A stretch of 8,923 bases of DNA from Bacteroidales bacterium UBA7574 (lineage in GTDB: Bacteria > Bacteroidota > Bacteroidia > Bacteroidales > Paludibacteraceae). Below the pieces are notes generated by a model. The model saw only the letters and a program-made list of their open reading frames with translations, was not told where the DNA came from and ran no database searches. Below, piece by piece: positions 1-8,300 of this stretch. The position numbers and the translations under genes were made by a program. Within the stretch, counting starts at the first letter, position 1; each line of letters begins with the position of its first letter. Where the stretch lies: the NCBI GenBank assembly GCA_002479035.1, contig DLLA01000099.1, positions 1 to 8,923 on the forward strand, written 5' to 3'.

Positions 1-2
1 TG

Positions 3-1295
3 GGCAACTATCACCAGAAAGGACTGCTCACCACTACCATTACCGACCCCATGGCTTATGACCCCGAGTGGGCAGACATCATCTCACGTGGTGCTGTTAC
101 AGATGCCACTTATGATAGTTATGGTAGCAATCCTTATGGATTGGATATAGCCGTATCGGCAGAAGTGGGCGTCAACCTTGACCAACTGCTGAGCAGCGAC
201 TGGCAGAAGGAGAACGAGAAACGGAAGCGTTCCATTCGTATGCGTGTGGCATTGTTTGCAGACTACGGGGTTACTTCGTTGAATGTGGGCAACAAAGAAA
301 CAGCCTTTGCCACAACCACCGAAGATGCCATTACCATGACCTCGCTGCACCAATCCGAGTGGGCGACGTCAAGCCTCAACAGCCTGTTGGTGGGCGTGAA
401 GTTCACGGCAATGCTCCAGATGAACAAGGAGAAGAAACTCAAGAAGAAGACACCGTTGCTCAATGTCCGCACCACCGACGAGGTGACAGGTCTTGCCTTG
501 GGCGGCAGTCAGGTACAGGCAACGCCTGAGAAAGGGCGCGTGCGCAAGAAGAACACCAACGGCAAAGGTATAGCAGGTTTCCGCTTGCCCGAGGGCGACT
601 ACACCATTACCGCTACCCGCCAAGGGTACATACCGAGCGAGGAGGTGGTCTTCACGCACGTGGAGGACAAGGAGCAGGTGGATATAGCCTTGCGTCCGGT
701 GCCTGTGTATGCCTTGTTCGTGCGCAATGCCAAGACGGGTGAGAACATGGCAGCCCATGTACGCTTTATCGACCTGAGCACCGAGAAAGAAATAGCCACG
801 GCAATCACCGATGCCGCTACGGGTGGTTACTCGATTGCATTGCCGATGGGCAGCACCTACCGCGTACATGTCGAAGCCAACGAGTTCTTTGCTGAAGAAG
901 GTCTCGTCACCGACCTGTCGGCAACAGACAGTTTCTCGCTGCAACCCATCGAGAAGAAGAAAGCCATCGTATTGCACCACCTCTATTTTGCCACCAACAA
1001 GACAGAGATACTACCCGAGTCAGAGGCTGCCCTGACCGACCTATATACCATGCTGACGGAGAATCCCGAGGTACGTATCCGTATCATTGGTCACACCGAT
1101 GCCGTGGGTTCGGACAAGGACAACCAGCGTCTGTCGGAAGGACGTGCCAACAGTGTCCGTCAGAACATGATTGACCGCGGCATTGACCCGAGTCGTATCG
1201 AGGCCATCGGCAAGGGCAAGAGCGAACCGATTGCTCCCAACGACAGCGAGGAAGGACGTGCAAAGAACCGCCGTGTTGAATTTATCATACTATAA
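3..1295 (+). CDS. OmpA-family outer-membrane protein: beta-barrel, two beta-sandwich domains, peptidoglycan-binding OmpA domain (5' end missing)
   Basis: The frame is open to the left edge, so the first ATG (base 51) is internal and the true start lies upstream. Residues here are counted from that ATG. Residues 1-125 look like the end of an outer-membrane beta-barrel, with alternating strands, AEVG at 37-40 and a last strand at about 113-124 with GVK at 115-117. A lysine-rich linker follows. Residues 135-215 resemble a carboxypeptidase-regulatory-like (CnaB-like) sandwich and about 218-302 a second one. Residues 305-414 are an OmpA C-terminal domain with FATNKTEI, GHTD, LSEGRA and NRRVE motifs. 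Asp350 and Arg365 are 15 residues apart, as in the known Asp/Arg pair that binds diaminopimelate in OmpA domains. The protein likely spans the outer membrane and holds peptidoglycan. Gene 2 starts 13 bases after the stop. The OmpA call is firm and the barrel call is good. GC is higher than in gene 2. Confidence 0.93.
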   Translation, partial: GNYHQKGLLTTTITDPMAYDPEWADIISRGAVTDATYDSYGSNPYGLDIAVSAEVGVNLDQLLSSDWQKENEKRKRSIRMRVALFADYGVTSLNVGNKETAFATTTEDAITMTSLHQSEWATSSLNSLLVGVKFTAMLQMNKEKKLKKKTPLLNVRTTDEVTGLALGGSQVQATPEKGRVRKKNTNGKGIAGFRLPEGDYTITATRQGYIPSEEVVFTHVEDKEQVDIALRPVPVYALFVRNAKTGENMAAHVRFIDLSTEKEIATAITDAATGGYSIALPMGSTYRVHVEANEFFAEEGLVTDLSATDSFSLQPIEKKKAIVLHHLYFATNKTEILPESEAALTDLYTMLTENPEVRIRIIGHTDAVGSDKDNQRLSEGRANSVRQNMIDRGIDPSRIEAIGKGKSEPIAPNDSEEGRAKNRRVEFIIL

Positions 1296-1308
1296 ACTAC
1301 TAGTTTAT
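1292..1308. promoter_or_regulatory. Perfect 8-base inverted repeat filling the gap between genes 1 and 2
   Basis: ATAAACTA-C-TAGTTTAT is an exact inverted repeat with a one-base centre. It includes the TAA stop of gene 1 and ends on the base before the ATG of gene 2. As RNA it could form only a weak AT-rich hairpin with a three-base loop and no U-tract, so it is a poor terminator. It could be an operator or a start-site structure, or chance in AT-rich DNA. No Shine-Dalgarno sequence is visible before the ATG, which is normal for Bacteroidota. Confidence 0.35.
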
Positions 1309-4300
1309 ATGACATCGTACAAACGATTAATCACGATATGGATGGGGCTATCTATAGCCCTATCCGTATCATCACAAGTCATCTATACATGCGATTTCGA
1401 AGATGCGCAAGAGTGTCAAGCATGGCAATTGAATGTCGGAAAAAATGCCGCATTGATTGGTCGTGCCGAAAACAAATGGTATATTGACGAAGCGGGCAAC
1501 CATGATGAAAAGGGCAGTCATGGCTTATTCATATCCGATGACGGTACAAACGGGACGTACAAAAACAGTAAGTCTTTCATTATGTTCGCATATCGCGATA
1601 TTGAACTGCAGCCAGGCAACTACACATTATCTTTCGACTGGATTGGCAACACTAGTGCTGTATCCGGTGAGGGATTATATGCCTGCATCGTACCGGTATC
1701 CGACCCAAGCGTCAGCATAAACAGCGGAGGGCAAGTTGTCCCCGATTGGGTGAATGCCTATAAATTGAATGAAACGGTTTTGGGAGGAGCATCCACATGG
1801 CAGATATGTACCTCTTCTTTCTCGGTATTGGCAACCTCCGGCACAAGCCATCGCATTGTGTTTGTCTGGTTCCAAAACGCATCGCAAGTGACTACACCTC
1901 CGTCTATTGCCATTGATAATATCTGCCTCTGGGGCGCGCAGAAATGCGCCCCCCCGACGGATATCTCCTATACCATAACATCAACAGACTTGAAACTGAC
2001 ATGGAAAGGGCAAGCCGATTATTATGACGTGAAAGTATATGACTACCAAGAAGATAAATGGCAATACTTCCCAAAAGTCGGTTCCCGTACTTTGTCTATA
2101 AGCAATCTATCGGAAGGGGTGCATGATGTCTTCATCCGTGCACATTGTGGAACAGAAGAGTCTGAATATGTACTGTTCAAGCCTTTTTATTACCAACGAG
2201 GATCAAGGTGTATCGATTACCTGTCATTGGATGACTTGAAAGCGGCTACATGCCGAAAAGGAGATGGACCTGACAAAAATGGAACAATACCATCATTAGG
2301 GGTAGTAAGACCTACTTTCACAAGTTTACTAAATGGACCTCAATATAATGCAGATGACTTCTTTTCTATCCACTATTTGCCGGACGAGTATGACCCATAT
2401 ACTGCAAACGAACTACCCACAAAACCCCAAGATGCTGTAGCCTCCGTACGCATAGGAAGAATTCAGACATCGTTTAGTGCACAAGTAGAACACCGATATA
2501 ATGTATCGGATGGCGACAAGGCAATTCTCAAACTTCGGTATGCTGTGGTACTGCCCAATCCTCACTCTGAAAATCCCACAGATAACCCGGTCTTTCGTTT
2601 GGCGATATTGGCAAACAACAAACCTATTCATGATGGCTGTGGAGCAGCCGAATTTACATCTGGTATGGATAATACGGAAGAATGGCATTCGGTCGGAAGT
2701 GGAAGCAATACTATTTTATGGAAAAATTGGACAGAAGTATCTGTCAACCTTAGAGAATATGTCGGGCAATCCATTACAGTCCGCCTAACCATTTTGGGCT
2801 GCCGTCTTGGCGGACACGGTGCGTATGCATATTACACCTTAGATTGCGAGAGCGGAGGATTGAGTGGCATCAATTGCGGAGACATACCAACCACGCAGTT
2901 TGTTGCACCATCGGGCTTTGACTATGCATGGTATCTGCCGGATAAACCGGATAGTATATTATCTACTGATAGGATATTTAACGTTGACCCAATGGACACC
3001 TTGACCTACAGCGTAGATATTATCTCCAAGACCAATAGCAAATGTTACTACACACTGGATGCAACTGCAGTACCTCGCTTTCCCATAGCAGAAGCAACGT
3101 ATGAAAGATCGGAAGATGTATGTGAAAACAAAGTGATATTCCACCAGACCTGTCATGTGAAATACAAAAACCAAATCACAGACAGGGAATGGGTATCTGA
3201 TTCCAAAGTGGAGAGTATTGTCTGGGATTTCGGAGACGGCTCTGCACCCTTGGTCAGTACCAATGAGTATGTATCCCACACTTTCCCACGTGAGGGGGGA
3301 CAATATACGGTTACCCTGACAGCAGGTATCAACGACAACCTGTGTACCGTGTCGTATTCTATGGACTTCTCTTTCCCCAATGTGCAAGAGAAGCCGGTTT
3401 TGGTGGCTGCTGATATATGTGAGGGCGATTGTTATCCATATAATGGCAAATACTACTGCAATACGTACATAGATACCATTCATTATGATGCTGTTTCAGG
3501 ATGTGACTCTATGGTAATCTTCCACATCATCGTGCATGACAAGGACTATTATATCAAAGATACCACGTGCTACGATAGCCTATACACTTTCGGAAAAGAT
3601 ACATTGCATAGCAGCGGGCAATATGTACAAACCTGCAAAGGTGTCACGGGGTGCGATAGCATTGTACATCTGGACCTCTATATGGAGCCGCAACTATTGG
3701 TTGACATACCCGATACGATGCACCTCTGTCCTGAAATAAATACAATAGTAATTCCCTATTTGTTGCACTCAGGGCGACTGGATAGCATTGCTATTCATTT
3801 CGACTCGCTATCGTGCGCATCAGGTTTTGATTCGCTGTACATTTTCTCATCCGGAGTGCCCATTACCATTAGTATGCCCGATTCTTTGCCACCTAATCGA
3901 TATAGGGCTACCATATCCTACTTCACTCCTCTTTGCGAAGTGGCAGAGCAAGCCCTGTGCATAGAGTTGGGATACTCTGCTTCCGTATTGTGGCAGAAAA
4001 GTGACCTTATCGCCATCACCAATGACGATTATAATGGTGGTTTTGAGTTCACTTCATACCAATGGTATCGCGACGGAGAACCTATCCCCGGAGCCACAGG
4101 TCCCAATCTTGCGGTAACAGAGGAAGACCGCGGACATGAGTTCTATGTAGTGGTAAGGCGCCTGAGTGATGGCGTGCAATTAGGCACATGCTCTATCGTC
4201 TATGGTGCGACCGATGTGGAAGATGTAGGATTACCTGCTATATCATGGAATTATCCGATAGAAATATATTCCGTAGTGGGAACCTATATGGGCGTTTTAC

Positions 4301-4383
4301 AACACATTTCAGAAATTAACAACTTACCTTCGGGTATATACCTGCTTACAGATGGAGAGAGGACTACTAAAATTGTGCGCTAA
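1309..4383 (+). CDS. Secreted multidomain surface protein with PKD, Fn3-like and Ig-like domains and a probable T9SS C-terminal signal
   Basis: The 1024-residue protein starts at ATG 1309, chosen because it gives a clear signal peptide (residues 1-22, KR then a hydrophobic core, likely cut before Gln23). An in-frame ATG at 1171 would put 46 non-signal residues in front and lies inside gene 1. Domains in order: jelly-roll/MAM-like sandwich at about 24-211, closing with AIDN; Fn3-like at 213-300 with Cys213 and Cys280; a second sandwich region at about 355-545 with WKNWTEV at 471 and GGHGAYAYYTLDC at 501-513; PKD at about 610-695 with WDFGDG at 639-644; two 50-residue GCDS repeats at 704-803; Ig-like at about 900-965 with YQWYRDG at 917; and a final 50 residues resembling a T9SS type A sorting domain (IEIYSVVG, LPSGIYLL, end KIVR). 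It is probably exported through the Sec system and T9SS and held on the surface. No enzyme domain was seen; adhesion or scaffolding is inferred. Its 3' end overlaps gene 3. Confidence 0.92.
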   Translation: MTSYKRLITIWMGLSIALSVSSQVIYTCDFEDAQECQAWQLNVGKNAALIGRAENKWYIDEAGNHDEKGSHGLFISDDGTNGTYKNSKSFIMFAYRDIELQPGNYTLSFDWIGNTSAVSGEGLYACIVPVSDPSVSINSGGQVVPDWVNAYKLNETVLGGASTWQICTSSFSVLATSGTSHRIVFVWFQNASQVTTPPSIAIDNICLWGAQKCAPPTDISYTITSTDLKLTWKGQADYYDVKVYDYQEDKWQYFPKVGSRTLSISNLSEGVHDVFIRAHCGTEESEYVLFKPFYYQRGSRCIDYLSLDDLKAATCRKGDGPDKNGTIPSLGVVRPTFTSLLNGPQYNADDFFSIHYLPDEYDPYTANELPTKPQDAVASVRIGRIQTSFSAQVEHRYNVSDGDKAILKLRYAVVLPNPHSENPTDNPVFRLAILANNKPIHDGCGAAEFTSGMDNTEEWHSVGSGSNTILWKNWTEVSVNLREYVGQSITVRLTILGCRLGGHGAYAYYTLDCESGGLSGINCGDIPTTQFVAPSGFDYAWYLPDKPDSILSTDRIFNVDPMDTLTYSVDIISKTNSKCYYTLDATAVPRFPIAEATYERSEDVCENKVIFHQTCHVKYKNQITDREWVSDSKVESIVWDFGDGSAPLVSTNEYVSHTFPREGGQYTVTLTAGINDNLCTVSYSMDFSFPNVQEKPVLVAADICEGDCYPYNGKYYCNTYIDTIHYDAVSGCDSMVIFHIIVHDKDYYIKDTTCYDSLYTFGKDTLHSSGQYVQTCKGVTGCDSIVHLDLYMEPQLLVDIPDTMHLCPEINTIVIPYLLHSGRLDSIAIHFDSLSCASGFDSLYIFSSGVPITISMPDSLPPNRYRATISYFTPLCEVAEQALCIELGYSASVLWQKSDLIAITNDDYNGGFEFTSYQWYRDGEPIPGATGPNLAVTEEDRGHEFYVVVRRLSDGVQLGTCSIVYGATDVEDVGLPAISWNYPIEIYSVVGTYMGVLQHISEINNLPSGIYLLTDGERTTKIVR
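1931..1955 (+). other. GC-rich inverted repeat with a C7 tract inside gene 2
   Basis: GGGGCGC (1931-1937) pairs exactly with GCGCCCC (1946-1952), leaving an 8-base loop. An alternative fold is a 5-bp GCGCA/TGCGC stem closed by a GAAA tetraloop (1936-1949). A run of seven C follows at 1949-1955. The site codes for the linker between the first sandwich and the Fn3-like domain (WGAQKCAPPT) and stands out in a gene of roughly 38-45% GC in sampled lines. It may only reflect the codons used there. Confidence 0.4.
3418..3717 (+). repeat. Two tandem 50-residue GCDS repeats in gene 2
   Basis: Unit 1 starts at Cys704 and unit 2 at Cys754. The GCDS motifs lie at 731-734 and 781-784, so both landmarks are exactly 50 residues apart. 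Each unit runs from a Cys-rich opening through a Tyr-rich strand to GCDS and then a strand rich in Ile, His and Val. Repeats of this form are common in large secreted Bacteroidota proteins. The two units differ clearly at DNA level, so the duplication is not recent. Confidence 0.75.
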
Positions 4384-5308
4384 ACTATCGTGCATGGCAG
4401 CATTGTCACTGTGCACAGTTCCCTCCGCTGCAGAGTATTACAACTCGTTGTCGGGGAAGGCTCACCATTACTTGGGTATTTCCCTCGGCGGGGGCGAAGC
4501 CAACAATGCCGGCAAGACATTGTATAATCTTGTCACGCCTGTTGCTCACCGTGGCGGAGCAGCAGCCGATTTGTCATTACTTTACGAGGTACAGTATCAT
4601 GGTTGGATTATGGGATTGGGTATAGAGGGACAATATCAATACTTGCGTGATACCATCGCTGACTTTGTAGATACCGAAGCCAGAGTAGATAGAGACGGAG
4701 AGCCCGTGATGTACGGATACACTTATCAACAATATCATGAGACCGACCATACGGTAGGGATCGGTATCCCCATATATTTTGGCAGAAACTTCGGGAATTG
4801 GGTGTACGTACTATTGGGAGCCAAATTCACCTTACCACTATGGGCACAATACAATGTACAAACATATATGGCAACACAAGGTGAATATGCATGGAACATA
4901 GACCCAGTACGTTCCGATGCCCACAATGACTTCTCAAGTCTCGGATATTACAAGAACCAATCGTATTCATATACCCAAACGTATAGTGAATATATGCGTG
5001 TAGCCATTACAGCAGAGGTGGGTTCCAATATCCCTATTCAAGCCAAGAAAACCCGTCTCCGAGCGGGAGTGTATGGCATATACGGTTTCCGATTGGGGCA
5101 ATTGAATAACTGCGGAGTGGCTGACTATAGCAGAATTGACAAGAACCCGCTGACGCAGTCGCTTGCCGATATGCAACGCAATATAACATGGAATGCAGTT
5201 AACACATCATATATCAGTGCTTTGCCAAGAAATTTAGAAGTTGGGGTGAAATTGACTGTATTGTTTGATGTAACAATAGAGAAACCAATATGTAAATGTG
5301 TGAAATAA
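4352..5308 (+). CDS. Outer-membrane beta-barrel protein, paralogous to the barrel of gene 1
   Basis: The 318-residue protein starts at ATG 4352, inside the last 32 bases of gene 2. This start gives a full signal peptide (Arg3, Lys7, Lys11, hydrophobic core, likely cut after SAA at 25-27). The next ATG (4394, Met15), 10 bases past the gene 2 stop, would leave a core without a basic N-region and is less likely. The mature part alternates polar and hydrophobic residues in strand-sized blocks, for example around GWIMGLGIEGQYQY and HTVGIGIPIYF. AEVG at 221-224 and GVK at 298-300 are 77 residues apart, against 78 in gene 1, and the last strand (LEVGVKLTVLFDV) matches LLVGVKFTAMLQM there. It lacks the sandwich and OmpA domains of gene 1 and ends in a short tail with two Cys. 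It probably sits in the outer membrane beside the gene 2 or gene 4 product. The PorP/SprF family was considered but its usual N-terminal features are not seen. Confidence 0.88.
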   Translation: MERGLLKLCAKLSCMAALSLCTVPSAAEYYNSLSGKAHHYLGISLGGGEANNAGKTLYNLVTPVAHRGGAAADLSLLYEVQYHGWIMGLGIEGQYQYLRDTIADFVDTEARVDRDGEPVMYGYTYQQYHETDHTVGIGIPIYFGRNFGNWVYVLLGAKFTLPLWAQYNVQTYMATQGEYAWNIDPVRSDAHNDFSSLGYYKNQSYSYTQTYSEYMRVAITAEVGSNIPIQAKKTRLRAGVYGIYGFRLGQLNNCGVADYSRIDKNPLTQSLADMQRNITWNAVNTSYISALPRNLEVGVKLTVLFDVTIEKPICKCVK

Positions 5309-5353
5309 GCGCAAAAATAAATTCCACTATTAACTAACTAATTATTAACAAGT
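5309..5353 (+). promoter_or_regulatory. AT-rich leader before gene 4
   Basis: This 45-base gap is very AT-rich and carries ATTAAC twice (5329-5334 and 5344-5349, 15 bases apart) around a TAACTAACTAA stretch. No Bacteroidota -7 element (TAnnTTTG) or -33 TTTG is visible, no hairpin with a U-tract, and no Shine-Dalgarno site. It is most likely the AT-rich translation start region of gene 4 within an operon; a separate promoter cannot be excluded. Confidence 0.35.
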
Positions 5354-8300
5354 ATGAGAAAAAACTTACTCTCCATGTTGCTCTCCTGTTTAGTGACAGT
5401 AGCAGCAGTCGCAGCCGTAGAGGATTCCTACGTCCTGCACGAAGGGTTTGAGAGTGGCTCTATGCCTGCCGGTTGGACGCAGGACAATGGGGCTGCTTAC
5501 CAACAGCCGTGGGCTGTTGAGTCGGGCACAGATGCCGCCTATCCTACAGGCGCATTTGCGGGTAATTATCGTATTGCTCTGCGCAATACCACAACGCAAA
5601 CACAGCATTTTGTGACCAAACTCATCACACCTGCTATGGACTTGCGCGAAGTCTTTCAACCTATTCTGGTCTTCTCGCACGCACAATTGCAGCGTACGGG
5701 AGATGTGGACACACTGCGTATCTACTACCGCACCTCGGAAAAAGGCAATTGGGTGGAGTTGGCTACATTTGCTAACAAGACAAATGGTTGGGAAACGGAC
5801 ACAGTACAGTTGTCTGGTACCGGCACTTCTACCTACCAATTGGCGTTCGAGGGCATAGACAACTTCGGACGCGGCATCGTGTTGGACGAAGTGATTGTTC
5901 GCCCGCAGCCTACCTGTTCCGAACCGAATAGTCTGTTGTTCAGCGGTTTGACCACCTCTGCATTTACATTGCGTTGGAATGGTTCCTTGGATACCGATTC
6001 ATTTGAGATTCTGCTGAATGGTTCCAAGTTGGACCCCAATAGTGTGGACGAAGATAACCTGATGCTACGCAAGTTTATTGACCCCACTCAGGGAATGGAA
6101 TTCTCTACAGGCGATGTGCTGGATCGTAACAAAAAGTACTATGTTTATCTTCGCGCCTATTGCTCTTCCGATAGAAGTAGTTGGGTAGAAGATAGTGTAA
6201 CGACCAAGAATATCGTAAACATCCCCTATTCCAACAATTTTGATATGGGGTATATGGCAAATACCATCACATTCGTTAATTATTGGACACAAGGTTCCAA
6301 TATCTTGGATGGCAACGGAAATACAAGAACTTCCATGCCTTTCATCAACACCAACGAGGAAGTGAGAAGTACAAGCCGTGCACAGAAAGCATTCAATGGA
6401 ACCAGTTGTTTGTGTTTCACCGGTGCTAATTCGACCACGACAGAAATACCCGCCGGTTTCTATGTATATGGTGCCACTCCTGAACTGAATGTAGAATCCG
6501 TTCGTGACTTGGAAGTCTCTTTCTGGGGCACATCGTACAACAAATATGGTGAGGGCTATGCATCAGGACTCATTGTCGGTGTAATGACAGACCCTGCCAA
6601 TTTTGAAACATTTGTGCCAGTGGATACCGTATATGCAACAGGTCTTTCTATGTTTGCAGAGTATCATGTACTCCTTGATACATATACCGGCACCGGTAAA
6701 TATGTTGCTTTTGTCAGCAATTTCGAGGACAAAAATAACATCTTCTATCTTGACGACCTTGTTATTGATAAGCGTCCTGCTTTGCTCAAACCCGAAGTGA
6801 CTTTTGGAAAGACATTGGCTAATTCTGTAGAAATTATCCCTGATTTGAAAGGTGCCAAGATATGGAATCTGATTATCAGTGAAAAGGTCGTGGGAGAAGA
6901 TTGGGACGCAACACCCAATACAAAGCACATTATCTACACGCAAGAAGGTATCACATCACCGACATTGACGGTAACAGCAGACACACTGACTGACAAAGTG
7001 ATTGTGGCATTTGTACAGACTGTGGACGGTAGCAATACCAGCGAGTGGAGTTTGCCGCAAAGCCACATTATGCCGAACTATATCAAGACCTATCCGTACA
7101 ACATTTCATTCAAAAAAGCCAATAGCAAACATACGCTATTGGAGGTTTCGGGAAGATATCACTATGGTTCAGTTTTTTCCGTCATGCCGGAAGGACTTCT
7201 AACAAAATATGATGCTTCTAAATATAACTTACCTACTTTCGGCTCCAGTTCTACAGGATTGTCCGGATACGATGATGCTGCGTATGTCTATTGGCTCCAA
7301 TGGGCTAAGATTAGGTCTGAAGTCCGAGAGCAATATGCGGCTTTCCCTATGGTAGATGATGTAACCAAGGTGATATTCTCATTCCAAGCAGTAGCCGGAA
7401 GTTCTACCAGTGGGCACCCTGCAGACATTGGGCGGATTGCCATAGGCGTTATGGAAGACCCCTACGACTTCTCCACATTTGTCCCCATAGATACAGTACA
7501 ACCGCCATTGGGTAAATATGCGAAATATCAAGTAACCTTCTCCAACTATACAGGAAAGGGGAAGTTCATTGCATATCGTGTTGTTCCGTCGGCAGAACGT
7601 ATGGCGGAGATACCATTCGATCAAAAGGCTTCAAGTTTCATCACGTATGCCTATGGTCGCATTGACTGCGTCTCCTTTGAAAGAATGGGAGATTGTGTTG
7701 CCGTTGCCCCTCAAGCAGAGGTTACAGACACCACTGCTACCATACGGTGGTCTGCAAACGGAATGACTAATTGGAGAGTACAGGCTTACCGTACAGCAAC
7801 AGAAAAGAAAGTACGGACAGGCGTTTACCGGTACGAGGTTGATTCGACCACTCTGTTCTTAGACCAAAGTGTCACCACTCCATCCATTACCCTCAAAGGG
7901 CTGCAACCGCACACCGACTATTACTATACCGTCACAACCACGTGTGCGACACCACAAGTAACAGATGTGATGCTAATACACACTGATTGTGCATCCCATG
8001 GAGAGCCATTACCCTATTTTGAAGGGTTTGAAGGATATCAGGGAACAGGCTCCAGTGTAATGAAGATTGCTGATTGCTGGGAAACGCAGTTTGTCTCCTA
8101 TTCTTATTCAGGAGAATCCACTTCGTATGCACCTTATATTTACGAATATGCAACTAATTCCAATGCACACTCTGGTACTTCAAATCTTCAGTTTGGACAT
8201 AGCAACAGAGACAATAATATGTACGTCGCATTGCCTCGTTTTGCCATTGATTCTGTCAATAAACTGCAAGTTAGTGCATGGATAAAAGCAGGAGGTGCCA

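Noticed and set aside
51..53. ATG 51 as the start of gene 1
   Set aside because: The frame stays open to the left edge with residues that align with the barrel of gene 3, and there is no signal peptide after this Met.
369..980. 203-codon open frame on the - strand inside gene 1
   Set aside because: It lies wholly antisense to the sandwich and OmpA-linker region, has no recognisable domain or signal, and is explained by the GC-rich codons of gene 1.
1292..1308. Inverted repeat as a rho-independent terminator
   Set aside because: The stem is almost all A/T, the loop would be three bases, there is no U-run after it, and gene 2 begins at once.
2959..3483. 174-codon open frame on the - strand inside gene 2
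   Set aside because: It is antisense to the second half of gene 2 including the PKD domain. Its sequence shows no family features and has no leader of its own.
4352..5308. Gene 3 as a PorP/SprF protein
   Set aside because: Size and neighbourhood fit, but the N-terminal features I know for that family are absent and the closest visible relative is the barrel of gene 1.
5384..5392. Possible lipobox (LLSC) in the gene 4 signal peptide
   Set aside because: Cys12 is followed by a long hydrophobic Ala/Val stretch and then a normal signal peptidase I site, so a lipoprotein is unlikely. The same holds for LSC in the gene 3 signal peptide.
5390..5839. 149-codon open frame on the - strand at the start of gene 4
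   Set aside because: It is antisense to the GC-rich first module of gene 4, with no domain features.
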